NCBI GenBank assembly: GCA_002049455.2
Contig: KV918930.1
Span: 1-64,000 of the forward strand
Reading direction: 5' to 3'
Origin: Porphyra umbilicalis
Lineage: Eukaryota; Rhodophyta; Bangiophyceae; Bangiales; Bangiaceae
Length of the DNA stretch: 64,000 bases
In this document: positions 44,965-54,900 of the stretch, piece by piece
Layout of the letters: every line of letters begins with the position of its first letter
How positions within the stretch are numbered: the stretch's first letter is position 1
Position numbers and translations under genes: made by a program
Notes under the pieces: generated by a model
What the model was told of the DNA's origin: nothing
Database searches by the model: none
Seen by the model: the letters and a program-made list of their open reading frames with translations, nothing else

Positions 44965-46666
44965 GCTCAGGAGCGCGGGCGTCGCAAAGGCGGGCAAGAC
45001 GGTCAGCGCGGGCTAAAGAAGCCGCGCGAGTGGGGTACGGAGGCGGGCGCCGCGGCGTCGGCGGTGGATGGTGCGCACACACACGGCACGCGGCGGACCC
45101 GCGCGCGGGAGCCACCACAGCGCCCCCAAAGGGGGCGCCTGCGACGGCGGGCGACCGTTGGCTGCAGGCCTGCGCCCGTACACGCAGCGCGAAAACGAGT
45201 CGGGTTGGGGCCACGCGCGGCACCCCACAGCATGCCCCCTCTGCGTGCCTGGGTGGGAGGGCGACGGCGTGGGCCCCGCCCGTCCTCGCCGGCACGAGGC
45301 CAAAAGGCGTCGAGCGTAGGGCTCGCGCGCGGGGACAGCGTGACAGGTCCCCCAACACGTCGCCCCGCACGGCACGCGACCGCCTGTCGGCCCCCTCGTA
45401 CTGTTCACGCTGGGAGGCGCTTATCGGAGGACCCACGTGTCGGCACTGGGCGCGCCTGACGAACGGGTACGTGGCGCACGCGCGTGACCAGGCCCGCCCG
45501 GGCCCGACCTAGCCACAAAAAAAGGCTGCGCCCGCCGGACACGTGCAGGGAACCTGGTGGGGGTCCTCCCATGCATCGCCTGGCGAGGCGGGGTACACCC
45601 TCGCTGGCGCGCCCGAGCTCACAATGCCTGTTCATTGGACCGCGCACGATCAGGGAACGGACGCTAGGGCCATGGCAGCCATCATCGGTGTCCGCCCACG
45701 CAATGCAGTAAGCCGACAGACGTGTGTGTGAGGCCCAAATCACGATCACGCGACGGTCAAGCGAAGCCACTCATCGCTGCACAACGCTCACTCATCTCTC
45801 ACCCAGTGTCACACCTGCCCGCCACACCATCCGTTTGAGACGAGCGGCGTCCAATCACGTTCACTGCAAAACTGATGGCGGAGCCAGTCCCGCCCAGATC
45901 GCGTCCAGATCGCGACATAACATTTTGAAAATACCTGGACTGAGCGAAAGACATTTTGAGGCCGGCGCACGGCCTGGAATTTTTGCATTTACAGCCAATC
46001 AAAGAGCGCCTCTTCCGTCCGCTGACCGGAGAGTCTGACCCGAGAGCGGCTCAGGGCATTCGATTCTACAAGCTTGCACTCCCGAGAGATGGTACACGGG
46101 CGATGCACGCTGTTTGGCAGGACCACTCTGCGGTGCGAAGAGTGCCTTGATCTGCTCGCGCAGGTGATTGTCCACCAGACTAGCCCAGATCGCGGGTGTC
46201 GCGCCTAGTGCAACTCGGGTCGTCCCCTGTGTCAGGCGTTGATATCAAAAATTCTTGCTCGTGGAGCCGTGGCACTGCCAGGTGTCGTCGCATTCACCCC
46301 ATGTTATTGCGTGTTGAGCCCGATTCTGGTCGTATTGGGCCTCATTCGCAAGCTGTGCTTCAATCCCTTATCGCGTGGCATGCCCGAATCCATTTTCGAA
46401 TGAATCTAATGACTGTCTCTGCACGATCTACAATCGGTTTCGGACACATCAGCCATCGTCGTTTAGCTAGTCCCCTGCAATACGAGGCGAGGTCAGATTG
46501 GGGCCCCGTCGGACCCACCAACGTAGACCCTATCGTTCAATCGGCCAGAGGGCATTCGATGGTCCATGTGACAAAGTCCATCGCGACGTTTGGGATATGG
46601 GGCCCCCAGGATGGTCTTTCCATTCAGGGACCCACACGTTGCACCTCCAGATGGGGTTAAATGGAA
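44965..46666. other. SANT-side flank of element A
   Basis: 5' leader and subterminal region of the SANT gene. 45000-45520 is GC-rich with overlapping frames but no recognisable domain. 45700-46500 is moderate-GC with nothing identified. The last ~200 bp match the left subterminal region of element B in inverted orientation. Confidence 0.5.
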
Positions 46667-46694
46667 GATGGGGCCGACGTTGCTGGGATTGCCC
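46667..46694 (-). repeat. Element A right terminal inverted repeat
   Basis: Inverted partner of 37192-37219. The TSD TTA follows at 46695-46697. Confidence 0.9.
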
Positions 46695-46697
46695 TTA

Positions 46698-46754
46698 CGG
46701 CAAGCAAGCCACCGCCAACAAGCACCGCCACCGCCGCCGCCCGCGCCGCCGCCG
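46698..46754. other. 57-bp host spacer between elements A and B
   Basis: This GC-rich remnant (CGGCAAGCAAGCC, then CCGCCGCCGCC runs) lies between the TTA duplication of A and the TCA duplication of B. It is likely the only host sequence left between the two insertions. After B the host sequence resumes at 60192 with a similar CCGCCGCGCC composition. Confidence 0.75.
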
Positions 46755-46757
46755 TCA

Positions 46758-46782
46758 GACCAAACCCTACAACGTCGATCCC
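46758..46782 (+). repeat. Element B left terminal inverted repeat
   Basis: Starts GACCAAACCCTACAACGTC; TSD TCA at 46755-46757. The next ~180 bp resemble the SANT-side end of element A (shared GAGGTGCAACGTGTGG and CTGGGGGCCC words). Confidence 0.85.
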
Positions 46783-48374
46783 ATTCTCCAATTGGGGAAT
46801 CTAGAGGTGCAACGTGTGGCACGCTGAATGAAAAGCCCATTCTGGGGGCCCTGTTTGGCGCCAGGCGCGATGAAGTTGGGTTGAAACGAGCCACGAGACC
46901 GTCCGAATGGGGTCATTATTGCTGCGTTGAGCACAGCCCCATTCTGCTACATCAAATTTGAGTGAAACCGAGGAAGCGCTAAAGGATCTCCATCGGTGCT
47001 TAAAGAAACAGAGCCACCGAAAATATGGCCTGAAAGCGTGTGAAGCAGTCGCGGTGAGATCGCCACGTCCCTATCAAGCGCCAGCTATGCCGCTACAATC
47101 GTCGAAACCGATGACAACGTCGAAGAAAAGGAAATTTAAAGGGACTACCGGGCCGACACCTGGCACGGCCACGACATAAACAGGGCATTAAAAACATGCG
47201 ACGGGCCCCGGGCACTGTGCGGTCTCCTCGTGTACAGTCTCTTCGTTGTCAATCGGATCTGTTCGGGGCACCCAAGAAGCGGTAGGCGGCTGGGCGGGCA
47301 AACAGGCCAACGGGCGACGTCACTTGAGCGATCCGCATCGTGCGGCAGGATCGTTGCGAGATGCCAACAGGTCAGATACATCGCCAGCGTTACTCTCGGG
47401 AGTTGTTTTCAAACCGCCTAGCCTGGGGGGAGGCGTTGTGATTGGCCGAAGCAGTAAATCAAACCAATCTGTCGCGCTGGATTGCATCACTTTTGCCAAA
47501 AACTGTACTTTTGGAATCTGGTCGACGCCACAAAATGTCCGTTTCGGTCCCACATGCCCAATGGTCGGTGTAACCTGGCCCGCGTCACCGGATGAGATCG
47601 TGCACGAGTGGGCCACTGAAGAGGGGGCGAAGCGCTTTGCGCAATTTGAGGACACAGTGACGGCACAGAACGGATGGCCAGTCAGTCACGTGACAAGCTC
47701 GTCATCCTTTGACGTTGGAACGTCCCCCGCGCTAACGCCCTCTCTGGCTCTGGAGGCGTGACGGCAGTCAGCGCCGCGATTCGTCAGGGGCCGCCTGGCG
47801 GCCTCTCAGCTCTCCGACGCAAGTCGCGCGGTCCCTCAGGCATCCGACGTGGCCCGCGCGGCCCCTCAGCCGCCCGATGGGGGCCGCGCGGCCTCTCAGC
47901 CGTCCGACGTGGCCCGCGCGGCCCCCCAGCCGTCCGACGTGGCCCGCGCGGCCCCCGGGCCGTCCTACGTGGGTGGCGTGCATGCGTGCGGTTCCCGCCT
48001 TCAAGCGGGTCGGCGTGAACAGGCTGTGGTGGCGGGTCCCACTGGCTCGTCCCTCCGGATCCGCCCAGATTGTGTTGCGCGGACAGTGGGGCGCTGTGGA
48101 CGTGCTCCACGTGTGTCGACCGCCTGCCTGCGCGCTGGTCGGTTCCCGTTGGTGTCATTTTTTCGTTTGCCTGGGCCCCTGCGAAGCGGGCCCGGCTGAG
48201 GGCTGGGCGCTCCCACGCCGTCGGACGGCAGGTGGGAGTGGGCGTGACGCGGCGACGCGCCTCCTTCCTGTGGCACGGACGCCGACGTGCTCTGTCGCCC
48301 GCGTCTCTTTCACCCTCACGCGCCGTGTGCGAGCCCGCCCTCACTCACCCTTTCCGCCCACCCCAGCCGCTCGC
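46783..48374. other. SANT-side flank of element B
   Basis: Subterminal and leader region upstream of the proline-rich/SANT gene. 46960-47760 is moderate-GC and I see no gene in it. 47789-47975 is a tandem repeat. 48000-48370 is GC-rich leader. Confidence 0.5.
47789..47975. repeat. 30-bp tandem repeat
   Basis: Five to six copies of a unit like CCGTCCGACGTGGCCCGCGC plus GGCCCCTCAG. The period of 30 keeps frames open. Confidence 0.85.
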
Positions 48375-49955
48375 ATGACGCGTGTTAAGGGCGCCGGGGA
48401 CACGCGACGGCGCCGTGCACAACGGCTCCGCAACGGTCGCCTGGCCGCCCCGCCCTCTCCACCCTCCCCGCCCTGCACCTGTACGGGGCCGTGCAACCAC
48501 GAAGCCGCCGACGGGCGCCCCCCCCCCCCCCCCCCCATCTCCTCCCCAACGGTGCGCGCTACCCCGCCGCTGCTCCCGCCCCCGGTCCTGTCGCTGTGTC
48601 GGTCCCTGTGACCACGGCGCATTGGACGCTCCCCCCCCCCCCCCGCAGCGGGCCATGCAGGCGCGGCTGCCATCCCGCCCTGACCCCCGCCCCCCTCCGT
48701 TGGGGCGGCGGGACAATCGCCCGCTTTTGGACGGCGGCCGGACTCCCGTACAAGAGCGCCGCGTTCGTGCACGGCTAGACGACGGGCGCGACGGCCATCC
48801 GCTCTCACCTGACGCACGGCGGTTTGAGCACCCGCACGTTGGTCGTGACTACCCCTGTTGGCCAAGCCCCCCGCGAGGGCCGGCGGGTCCCCCACAAGGC
48901 CCCCCTCGGTGAAGCCCCCCTCGCGGGCCGGCGGGTCCCCCACAAGGCCCCCCTCGGTGGGGCCCCCCTCGCGGGCCAACGGGTCCCCGACGAGTCCCCC
49001 CTCGGTGGAGCCCCCCTCGCGGGCCGGCGGGTACCCCTGTTGGCCAAGCCCCCCGCGAGGGCCGGCGGGTCCCCCACAAGGCCCCCCTCGGTGAAGCCCC
49101 CCTCGCGGGCCGGCGGGTCCCCCACAAGGCCCCCCTCGGTGGGGCCCCCCTCGCGGGCCAACGGGTCCCCGACAAGTCCCCCCTCGGTGGAGCCCCCCTC
49201 GCGGACCGGCGGGTCCCCCACAAGGCCCCCCTCGGTGGAGCCCCACTCGCGGGCCGGCGGGTCCCCCACAAGGCCCCCCTCGGTGGAGCCCCCCTCGCGG
49301 GCGGGCGGGTCCCCCACAAGGTCCTCCCCGGTGTAGCTCTGCTCGACGGCCGTTGGACGACCATCGGTGCCCGTACGGCGGCCCCCCCCCCTGTGACGGT
49401 CCCACCCCTGGGCACCCCCCACCAAGCACGTGGGATCCCGCCTTGCGGCCGCCGTCCATCCCTCCGACGCTCTGGATCGGCGCGTCACCCGCCAATCCGC
49501 ACGGCGGGCACGCCTACGAGTGGGCGCTGACGCCCGCAAAACAGCCGAGCACATCCTCGCCGTTGATCTTGTTGCCCGCGCCGCCGCCGCCGTTGCCGCA
49601 GCTAACGCCAGCAGAGGGGGCGCGGCAACCGCTGTTCGTCATCGGCGGCAACCAAGTCCCGCCCCAGCAGCAGACGACGCAGGCGGCGGCGCCCCAACCA
49701 CTTTACGCACTCGGCGGGGGCCAAGCCCCGCCTCCGCAGCAAACGACGCAGACGGCGGCGCCCCAACCCCTGTACGTACTCGTCGGGAGCCAAGCCCTGC
49801 CCCAGCAGCAGACTCCGCCGGACGCGGCGCCCCAACAACTGTTCGTTATCGGCGGGAGCCAAGCCCCGCCCCCGTCGTCGTATATGCTGGTGCCTGCTCG
49901 CGCCCAGCCTCCCTACCACGGTCTCCTTCACCCCCCGCCGCCGTACCGGCAGTAA
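48375..49955 (+). pseudogene. Proline-rich frame upstream of SANT gene (element B)
   Basis: It starts MTRVKGAGDTRRRRAQRLRNG, clearly homologous to the proline-rich frame of element A. The frame is interrupted near 48611 and again within the 48-bp repeat block. An open part at 49353-49955 has four ~23-codon repeats around QPLYVLVGSQALPQQQ and ends PPPPYRQ, overlapping the SANT frame in the -1 register as in A. Confidence 0.5.
48858..49330. repeat. 48-bp tandem repeat
   Basis: About ten units of the form TCGGTGNAGCCCCCCTCGCG, GGCCGGCGGGTCCCCCAC, AAGGCCCCCC. A larger duplication joins two blocks starting at 48851 and 49033 (182 bp apart). The 16-codon period would encode repeats like PPSVEPPSRAGGSPTR. 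Confidence 0.9.
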
Positions 49956-51226
49956 ACTACAACGTGCCGAAGTCGATGGGGTCTAGCCTAGGCTGGACTG
50001 ATGAGGACCGCGTGCCGCTGTGCCGCGCGTTTCTCGAGGTGAGCGGTGATCCGGTTATGGCTACCGGGCGGTCAAAGGACGAGCTGTGGGCGGCTGTGCA
50101 CAAGAAGTGGACGGACCTAATGGCCGAGAAGGGTCCTCTGCGCGTCAAGCGCAACGTGAGCGCGCTCGAGAAGCAGTTCAAGAATATTCGAAAGGGGGTG
50201 AGCACCTTTACCTCTCACTACCTGGCAGTCAAGAACATGCAAACTACTGGCAACTTGTCGGAGGAGGACATTATCAGTGCGGCCATTGCACGGTACTGCT
50301 CGCTGGACATCTACGAGGCCATCCGCAAAGACCGGGAGCAGGACAAGCGCAAGGGCAAGGCGGCAAAGCGGAAGGCAAAGCTCGCGCATTGCAAGTGGGT
50401 GGCATGCTAGCGCGTGCTGCGTACGTCGGACACGTCCAGCGGCGCTGCCAACACAACGGACGACCAGAGCGTGGACCCGGATGACTCGTCGGACGAGGAC
50501 GAAGACAGCGGCAGCACGAGCAGCCCCAGTGCGCGCAACAAGGGCTGCCAGCGCCGACCGTGTGGCATTAAGTCCACCAAGCTGATGAGGTCCGAGGACG
50601 CGGGTATGGAGAGGGAAGGCAAGGCGAACACGGCGGCTATTGACAAGCTGACGGCGGCGCAGCAAGAGCGCACCGCGCTGTGCTTTTTCGACTCCCCCGC
50701 AATGCGCAACACCCCGGAGGCGGCCAAGTATCGCCGAGCAGTGATGCAGAAGATGATGGCAAGTGCCGGCCTTGCGGAGAAACCTGCGCCGCCTGCCCCA
50801 CCAAAGCCTACCCCACCTAAGCCGGCCAAGACCAAACCTGCGACAGATATCCTCGTTGTCGAGGTCGACGACGGCGTGGCCGCCCTGGACGTCTCCTCCA
50901 TCCCTGCTGATGCGACTTCGTCGGCGCCGCCGGCGCCCGCCTCAACCGCCGGAGCCACCTCGCCGCCGGGGGAGGACCCACCGGCGGCGTCCGTGGCATC
51001 AGATACCACTGCAGCTGCCACGGCTCCGGCGGACAAGGCGGCGACGCCGGCGGCACAAGCAAAGCAGCGCAGCGGGGGGGGCGACCACCAGCGCCGCCGC
51101 AAGACGCAAGCCGCAGAGCAGCTGGCCGCCTCTGCGTCTCTCAACAAACCGCTCGAGACCACCCGCGGTCTCGAGCACAGCAGCGAGTCTGAAACGACGA
51201 CGACGACCACCACGGAGTCTGAGTAG
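49430..51226 (+). pseudogene. SANT/NAM-associated DNA-binding protein, element B copy with one stop
   Basis: Homologue of the SANT gene of element A. The conserved start region is VGADARKTAEHILAVDLVARA, the SANT domain is near 49990-50190 (LGWTDEDRVPLCRAFLEV) and the NAM-type block is ALCFFDSPAMRNTPEAAKYRRA. The frame is continuous except for an in-frame TAG at 50408-50410, exactly where element A has TGG (KWVAC-W-RVLR versus KWVAC-stop-RVLR). Before the SANT domain it has four ~69-bp repeats (49640-49930; RRxPSPAPAADxAGxGAP). As in A there is no convincing ATG for this frame. The single lesion suggests recent decay, suppression, or use of a truncated product. Confidence 0.85.
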
Positions 51227-51291
51227 CTTATCGAGTGTGTTGCTTTGTTCTTTGTGCCTCAGCTCCATGTGGCAGCAGTCCGATACCACGA

Positions 51292-51331
51292 AAGGTTTTT
51301 TTTTCATCCCTCTTGGGGTTTTTTTTTTCCT
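51292..51331 (+). terminator. Double T-tract motif after SANT gene B
   Basis: GGTTTTTTTTTCATCCC, then TTGGGGTTTTTTTTTTCC, 65 bp after the SANT stop. Fourth-copy comparison shows the T-tracts and flanking GG/CC conserved while the centre varies. Confidence 0.6.
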
Positions 51332-51734
51332 ACACTTGTGTTCACGCCCATCTCGGTGCACACTGTTGCCAGTGACGCAGCGCACGCATCGGGGCGGCGG
51401 CGTCAGAGCCATCCGCAGCCGCGTCCCCCACTAGCTTCACGCCGGGCGCGTCACAGAGTTGGTCCCGCCTGACCCACCATTGCCCGCCTCTCTCCCCTCC
51501 GCACGTCGCACCCCGTCCGCCTTGCCGTCGAAAGCGTTACCACACAACGGTGGCGCCAACAACGGCTGTTGCTGCAGCGGCGGCAGCCCACGCGGTCCTC
51601 GCCACCAGTACTACAGGAGGGCCCGACAGGGCGGTAAAAAAAGCTATTCCGCAGAACAGCTGTCTAAGGACCATCACCCCCCCCGCCTGTCCGCCCACAG
51701 AGCGGCTGCCGGCCGCCACGGCCGCTCCGCCTGG

Positions 51735-52180
51735 CGGCACCAGCCAGGCTGCCAGCCGTGCTGAGGGCACGCCGCCCAGGCAGGCTGCCCGCCGCGGGAG
51801 CGTGCCGCCCAGCCAGGGCGGCCGCCGCGGGAGGGCGCCGCCCAGCCAGGGCGGCCGCCACGGGAGCGCGCCACCTAGCGAGGCTGCCCGCCGTGCCGAT
51901 GGGGCGCCGCCCAGGCAGGGCGCCTGCCGCGGGACAGCACCAGCCAGCCTGGCTGCCCGCCGTGCCCGGGCGCGCCGCCCACCGAGGCTGCCCGCCGTGC
52001 CGGGGCGCGCCGCCTACCGAGGCTGCCCGCCGCGCGGGGGCGCGGCGCCCCGCCAGACTGTCCGCCGTGCCGCGAGCGCGCCACCCAGCCAGGGCGCCCG
52101 CCGCGAGAGCGCGCCGCCTAGCCGGGCTGGCCGCCGTTCTAAGGGCGCGCCACCCAGCGAGGGCGCCCGCGGTGCGGACC
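51735..52180. repeat. 33-bp tandem repeat in a basic low-complexity frame
   Basis: Roughly a dozen diverged units of GGCCGCCGCGGGAGCGCGCC plus GCCCAGCCAGGGC lie within an open plus frame 51550-52362 that reads as PPSQGGRRG-type repeats. I do not call it a gene. Confidence 0.7.
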
Positions 52181-52199
52181 GCCACCGTCGCCGACGGTT

Positions 52200-53257
52200 A
52201 CTGAGGCTGTCGCCGCGGGCGCGGCCGTGCGCCACCAACAGCACGCGTGCCGCATCGGAACGCGTTTGTGCCGCATCGGAACGCGTTTTGCTCGGCCAGC
52301 CTAGAATCCCAAAGATCGATCATCATTTATCAGCGTGGGCTTTCAACTTTGAACCAAACTGAATCCGCATTCTTCCAGCGCAACGCTTTTTATTTCGGGA
52401 GTGTTGGGATCAGTCGAACGATGCGGTAAATGAATGGCCCTGCATGACCCATGCCAGGCCTGTGTCGTGTGCACAGAGTTCAAAGTGCCAGAATACGTAC
52501 ATATCCCTACACATTTCATATCCTACTTTTCGAGCGGGGGGCACCAAGCAAGCATGTCGATGGTGCCCAGAATGGCAACGTTCATGCATCACTTATCGAA
52601 ATAAAGTACCACCCAACTAGATTCATTTCCAAATTTTGTGAGTTTGCTATTGCGTGTCTTGTGATCATGTTGTGTGCCTGTCGCATGCTCATTTCCGGAG
52701 TCTCGTGTGGATCCTGGCATCGCAAGAGATCCGTTATTTGACACCGAACTTGCATATCTTTTAAGCCGAACAGAAAGGGACGCAAGAGAACAGGCTGATG
52801 CTGGCATTACTCACTGTCCAATCGCATGCGAGAATCGTACGCTGTAGCCAATGGAGTGCGAAAATTCTAAAGCATACAGCTCCAGGGCAGGCCAAACAGG
52901 CAGGCTCCGCCACCCGTCCCCGCTGCGCCACGGGCCAACTAGGGCGGCGGCGCGGGGGAAATTTGATCCCCTGTACGCCGTCTGTCCTCGGTGCGGCCAC
53001 CACCGCCACCCTAAGTCGGGTGGCGCCATCGCCTCTCGCTGGCGGTCCCGACCCCACCGGTGGCCTCCCACCGACGCCATTCCCCTCCCCACCGCCACGC
53101 CCCGCACCCGCACGAACCTCTCCGTCGTGGCCACCGCCCTGCCGGCAAGTTCTCTGCTGCTACCCCGCCCCCGACGGCGGTACCCTCTGCGTCCGCGGTG
53201 CCTTTTGCCGCCGCACATTCGGGGGCGGCGGCGGCGCGCGCCTCCCTCCTCCCGACC
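52200..53257. other. Part of element B cargo interval, no recognisable gene
   Basis: 52260-52880 is AT-richer than its surroundings, with a duplicated GTGCCGCATCGGAACGCG near 52245. 52900-53250 is GC-rich. No terminal repeats of a nested element were found around it. Confidence 0.4.
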
Positions 53258-54466
53258 ATGGCGCCGGTGTTGAGGGCACCGGCGACGAGCGGCTCGGCGG
53301 CGGCGGCGGTGGCGGCGGTTGTGGCCGTCACGGCGCCGCAAGCGCCGCCCCAGGCGATGCCGTTGCCGGAGGTGCTGCTGCCGTCAGGCGCTGCTGCCGG
53401 CATCTCAACCGCCGACCCCGCATCGTCGTTGGCGGTGACGGCAGCGGCGGCGGCGGTACATTGTCAATTGGGGCGTACCCCCCCCCCACCCCCCCTGGCC
53501 GCACGTCCCATCGCGCGGGGGGCATTGTCGGGGTACCGTCCCCCCCCCCCACCTCCCCCGCCGCTCGCCGCTGCCATCACGTCGCGCCTCGCGGGGCGGC
53601 TGCCGGCCCACGTGGGCGCGTTTGTGCGCGCCGCGGCGGGGGCAGGGGAGGGGTGGCGCGTGGCCACCGCAAGCGCGGCGGTGGTGGCCGCCGCGCGCGA
53701 CAACGATGCGGCCATCCCCGGCCTCCGCCACGGTCTCGCGTGGGCAGGCGCCGGCGGACCCGCCGCCCACCGCGCCGCCGTCGACGGGGTGCAGGCGTCG
53801 GCGCTCGCGACGGTGGCGCGGCGCAGGGGGTGCGAGGGGCCGTTCCGCCCGGCGCCGCCGCGTCCGAGGCCCTGCCGACCCGGCAGCGGGGGGGGCGGGG
53901 GAGGGGGTGTCTTCTGCAGCGGCGATGGTTCTCGTGCCGCTCGTGGGTTGCGGGGGGGGGGTGGACCCCGCCCCCCCCCCCCGCCGCCCACGAACGGCAC
54001 GACTTGGGTGGCCGCCTCGGCGGCGATGGCGGCGGCGACCCCCCCCGGCGCCGGCAGCAGCACGACGGCTGCGCGCAAGACGGCGGCCGCCCGCCGCTGC
54101 ACCGGCCCGCCGACCGGCGCCGCTTGGACGGCCGTGCGGAAGGCGGCCGCAGCTAGCGCCGTGCCGCCGACCACGTCGCGGGGGAAGAGGCAGGTGGCAG
54201 GCCTGCCGGCGGAGCCGCCACCCCCAGCACGGCAGCCACTGCCCCCACCGCCCGTTGCGCCGTCGCCGCCGGCCGCCCGGCTCACTCGACGCTGGCCCGC
54301 TTTGACTTGGTGCCCCCGTAAGGGGGCGCTGACAAGGGTGGATGGGGGAGTCGACCTGTTTGTTCTTTTTTTTTCTTTTGCGAAAGTTTTCCCACTTTCT
54401 TTCCCGTCTCCATCCAGCACACGAACAAGGTCACTCGCAGCAGTGAATGACGGTAACAAACTATAG
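53258..54466 (+). CDS. Possible low-complexity protein next to the H3 gene
   Basis: An ATG in good context (ACCATGG) opens a 402-codon frame, MAPVLRAPATSGS. It is Ala/Pro/Gly-rich with one more normal stretch (LAAAITSRLAGRLPAHVGAF to ARDNDAAIPGLRHGLAWAGA, ~110-180). It ends 26 bp from the stop of the convergent histone H3 gene. A minus-strand frame of 331 codons covers the same place, so coding status is uncertain. No family recognised. Confidence 0.35.
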   Translation: MAPVLRAPATSGSAAAAVAAVVAVTAPQAPPQAMPLPEVLLPSGAAAGISTADPASSLAVTAAAAAVHCQLGRTPPPPPLAARPIARGALSGYRPPPPPPPPLAAAITSRLAGRLPAHVGAFVRAAAGAGEGWRVATASAAVVAAARDNDAAIPGLRHGLAWAGAGGPAAHRAAVDGVQASALATVARRRGCEGPFRPAPPRPRPCRPGSGGGGGGGVFCSGDGSRAARGLRGGGGPRPPPPPPTNGTTWVAASAAMAAATPPGAGSSTTAARKTAAARRCTGPPTGAAWTAVRKAAAASAVPPTTSRGKRQVAGLPAEPPPPARQPLPPPPVAPSPPAARLTRRWPALTWCPRKGALTRVDGGVDLFVLFFSFAKVFPLSFPSPSSTRTRSLAAVNDGNKL

Positions 54467-54492
54467 GCAGGCCCCTCAAAAACCAGATAAAT

Positions 54493-54900
54493 CTACGCCC
54501 GCTCACCGCGGATGCGGCGAGCAAGCTGAATGTCCTTCGACTTGACAGTGACGCGCTTCGCGTGGACAGCGCACGGTTGCGCGTCTTGAAAAAGCCCGAG
54601 GATGTACGCCTCGGCCGCCTCCTGCAGCGCGAGGATGGCGGACGCCTGGAAGCGCGGTGCGTTCGTGTACTTTTGCGCGACTTCGCGCACCAGTCGCTGA
54701 AAGGGGAGCTTGCTGAGCAGCAGCTCCCCCGAGCGCCTAAAATTGCGAATGTCGCGCAGGGCGACCGTGCCAGGCCGGTTGCGGCGCTTGACCGCGGGCT
54801 TGCTACCGGCCTTGGTCGCCCGCCGCGCGGCAGCCCGCGCCCGACCAGCCGGCGCCTTGCCGCCAGTAGACCGCCTTGCCGCTTGCTTCGTCCGCGCCAT
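54493..54900 (-). CDS. Histone H3 variant lacking K9, K27 motif, K56 and K79
   Basis: An intact 135-residue histone H3 ([20 protein letters not shown] to [14 protein letters not shown]), nearly the canonical length. The histone-fold core is well kept: [13 protein letters not shown] (alphaN), [13 protein letters not shown] (alpha1), [20 protein letters not shown] (alpha2), and [20 protein letters not shown] (loop 2/alpha3). Loop 1 is not lengthened (QKYTNAPRF), so it is not a typical CENP-A. K4, S10 and K14 are present, but T6 is A, K9 is R, the ARKS motif around K27 is absent (AAARRATK), K56 is R (NFRRSGELL) and K79 is T. C110 is kept. It would package DNA in nucleosomes that cannot be methylated at K9 or K27. 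It lies inside element B between its two convergent genes. The start is the only ATG with the H3 N-terminus. No histone 3' stem-loop was seen. Confidence 0.93.
   Translation of the reverse strand: MARTKQAARRSTGGKAPAGRARAAARRATKAGSKPAVKRRNRPGTVALRDIRNFRRSGELLLSKLPFQRLVREVAQKYTNAPRFQASAILALQEAAEAYILGLFQDAQPCAVHAKRVTVKSKDIQLARRIRGERA

Larger units (their letters stand above)
37192..46694 (+). mobile_element. PIF/Harbinger DNA transposon A, apparently complete
   Basis: The termini are GGGCAATCCCAACAACGTCG (from 37192) and its inverted partner ending GGGATTGCCC (to 46694). The first 28 bases match at 27. The flanking 3-bp repeat TTA (37189-37191 and 46695-46697) is the classic PIF/Harbinger target duplication. 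Inside are an intact DDE transposase (+) and a convergent SANT-type protein gene (-), the normal two-protein set of the superfamily. It is 9.5 kb, long for the superfamily, because of 2.3 kb of leader before the transposase, ~1.5 kb between the genes and 1.7 kb behind the SANT gene. Subterminal sequences for ~200-250 bp resemble those of element B: the transposase-side end matches B's transposase-side end, and the SANT-side end matches B's SANT-side end. Confidence 0.9.

Noticed and set aside
54493-54900. Calling the H3 variant a centromeric CENP-A
   Set aside because: Loop 1 has canonical length, the N-terminus starts ARTKQ, and the overall length is canonical. CENP-A proteins usually have a divergent tail and longer loop 1.
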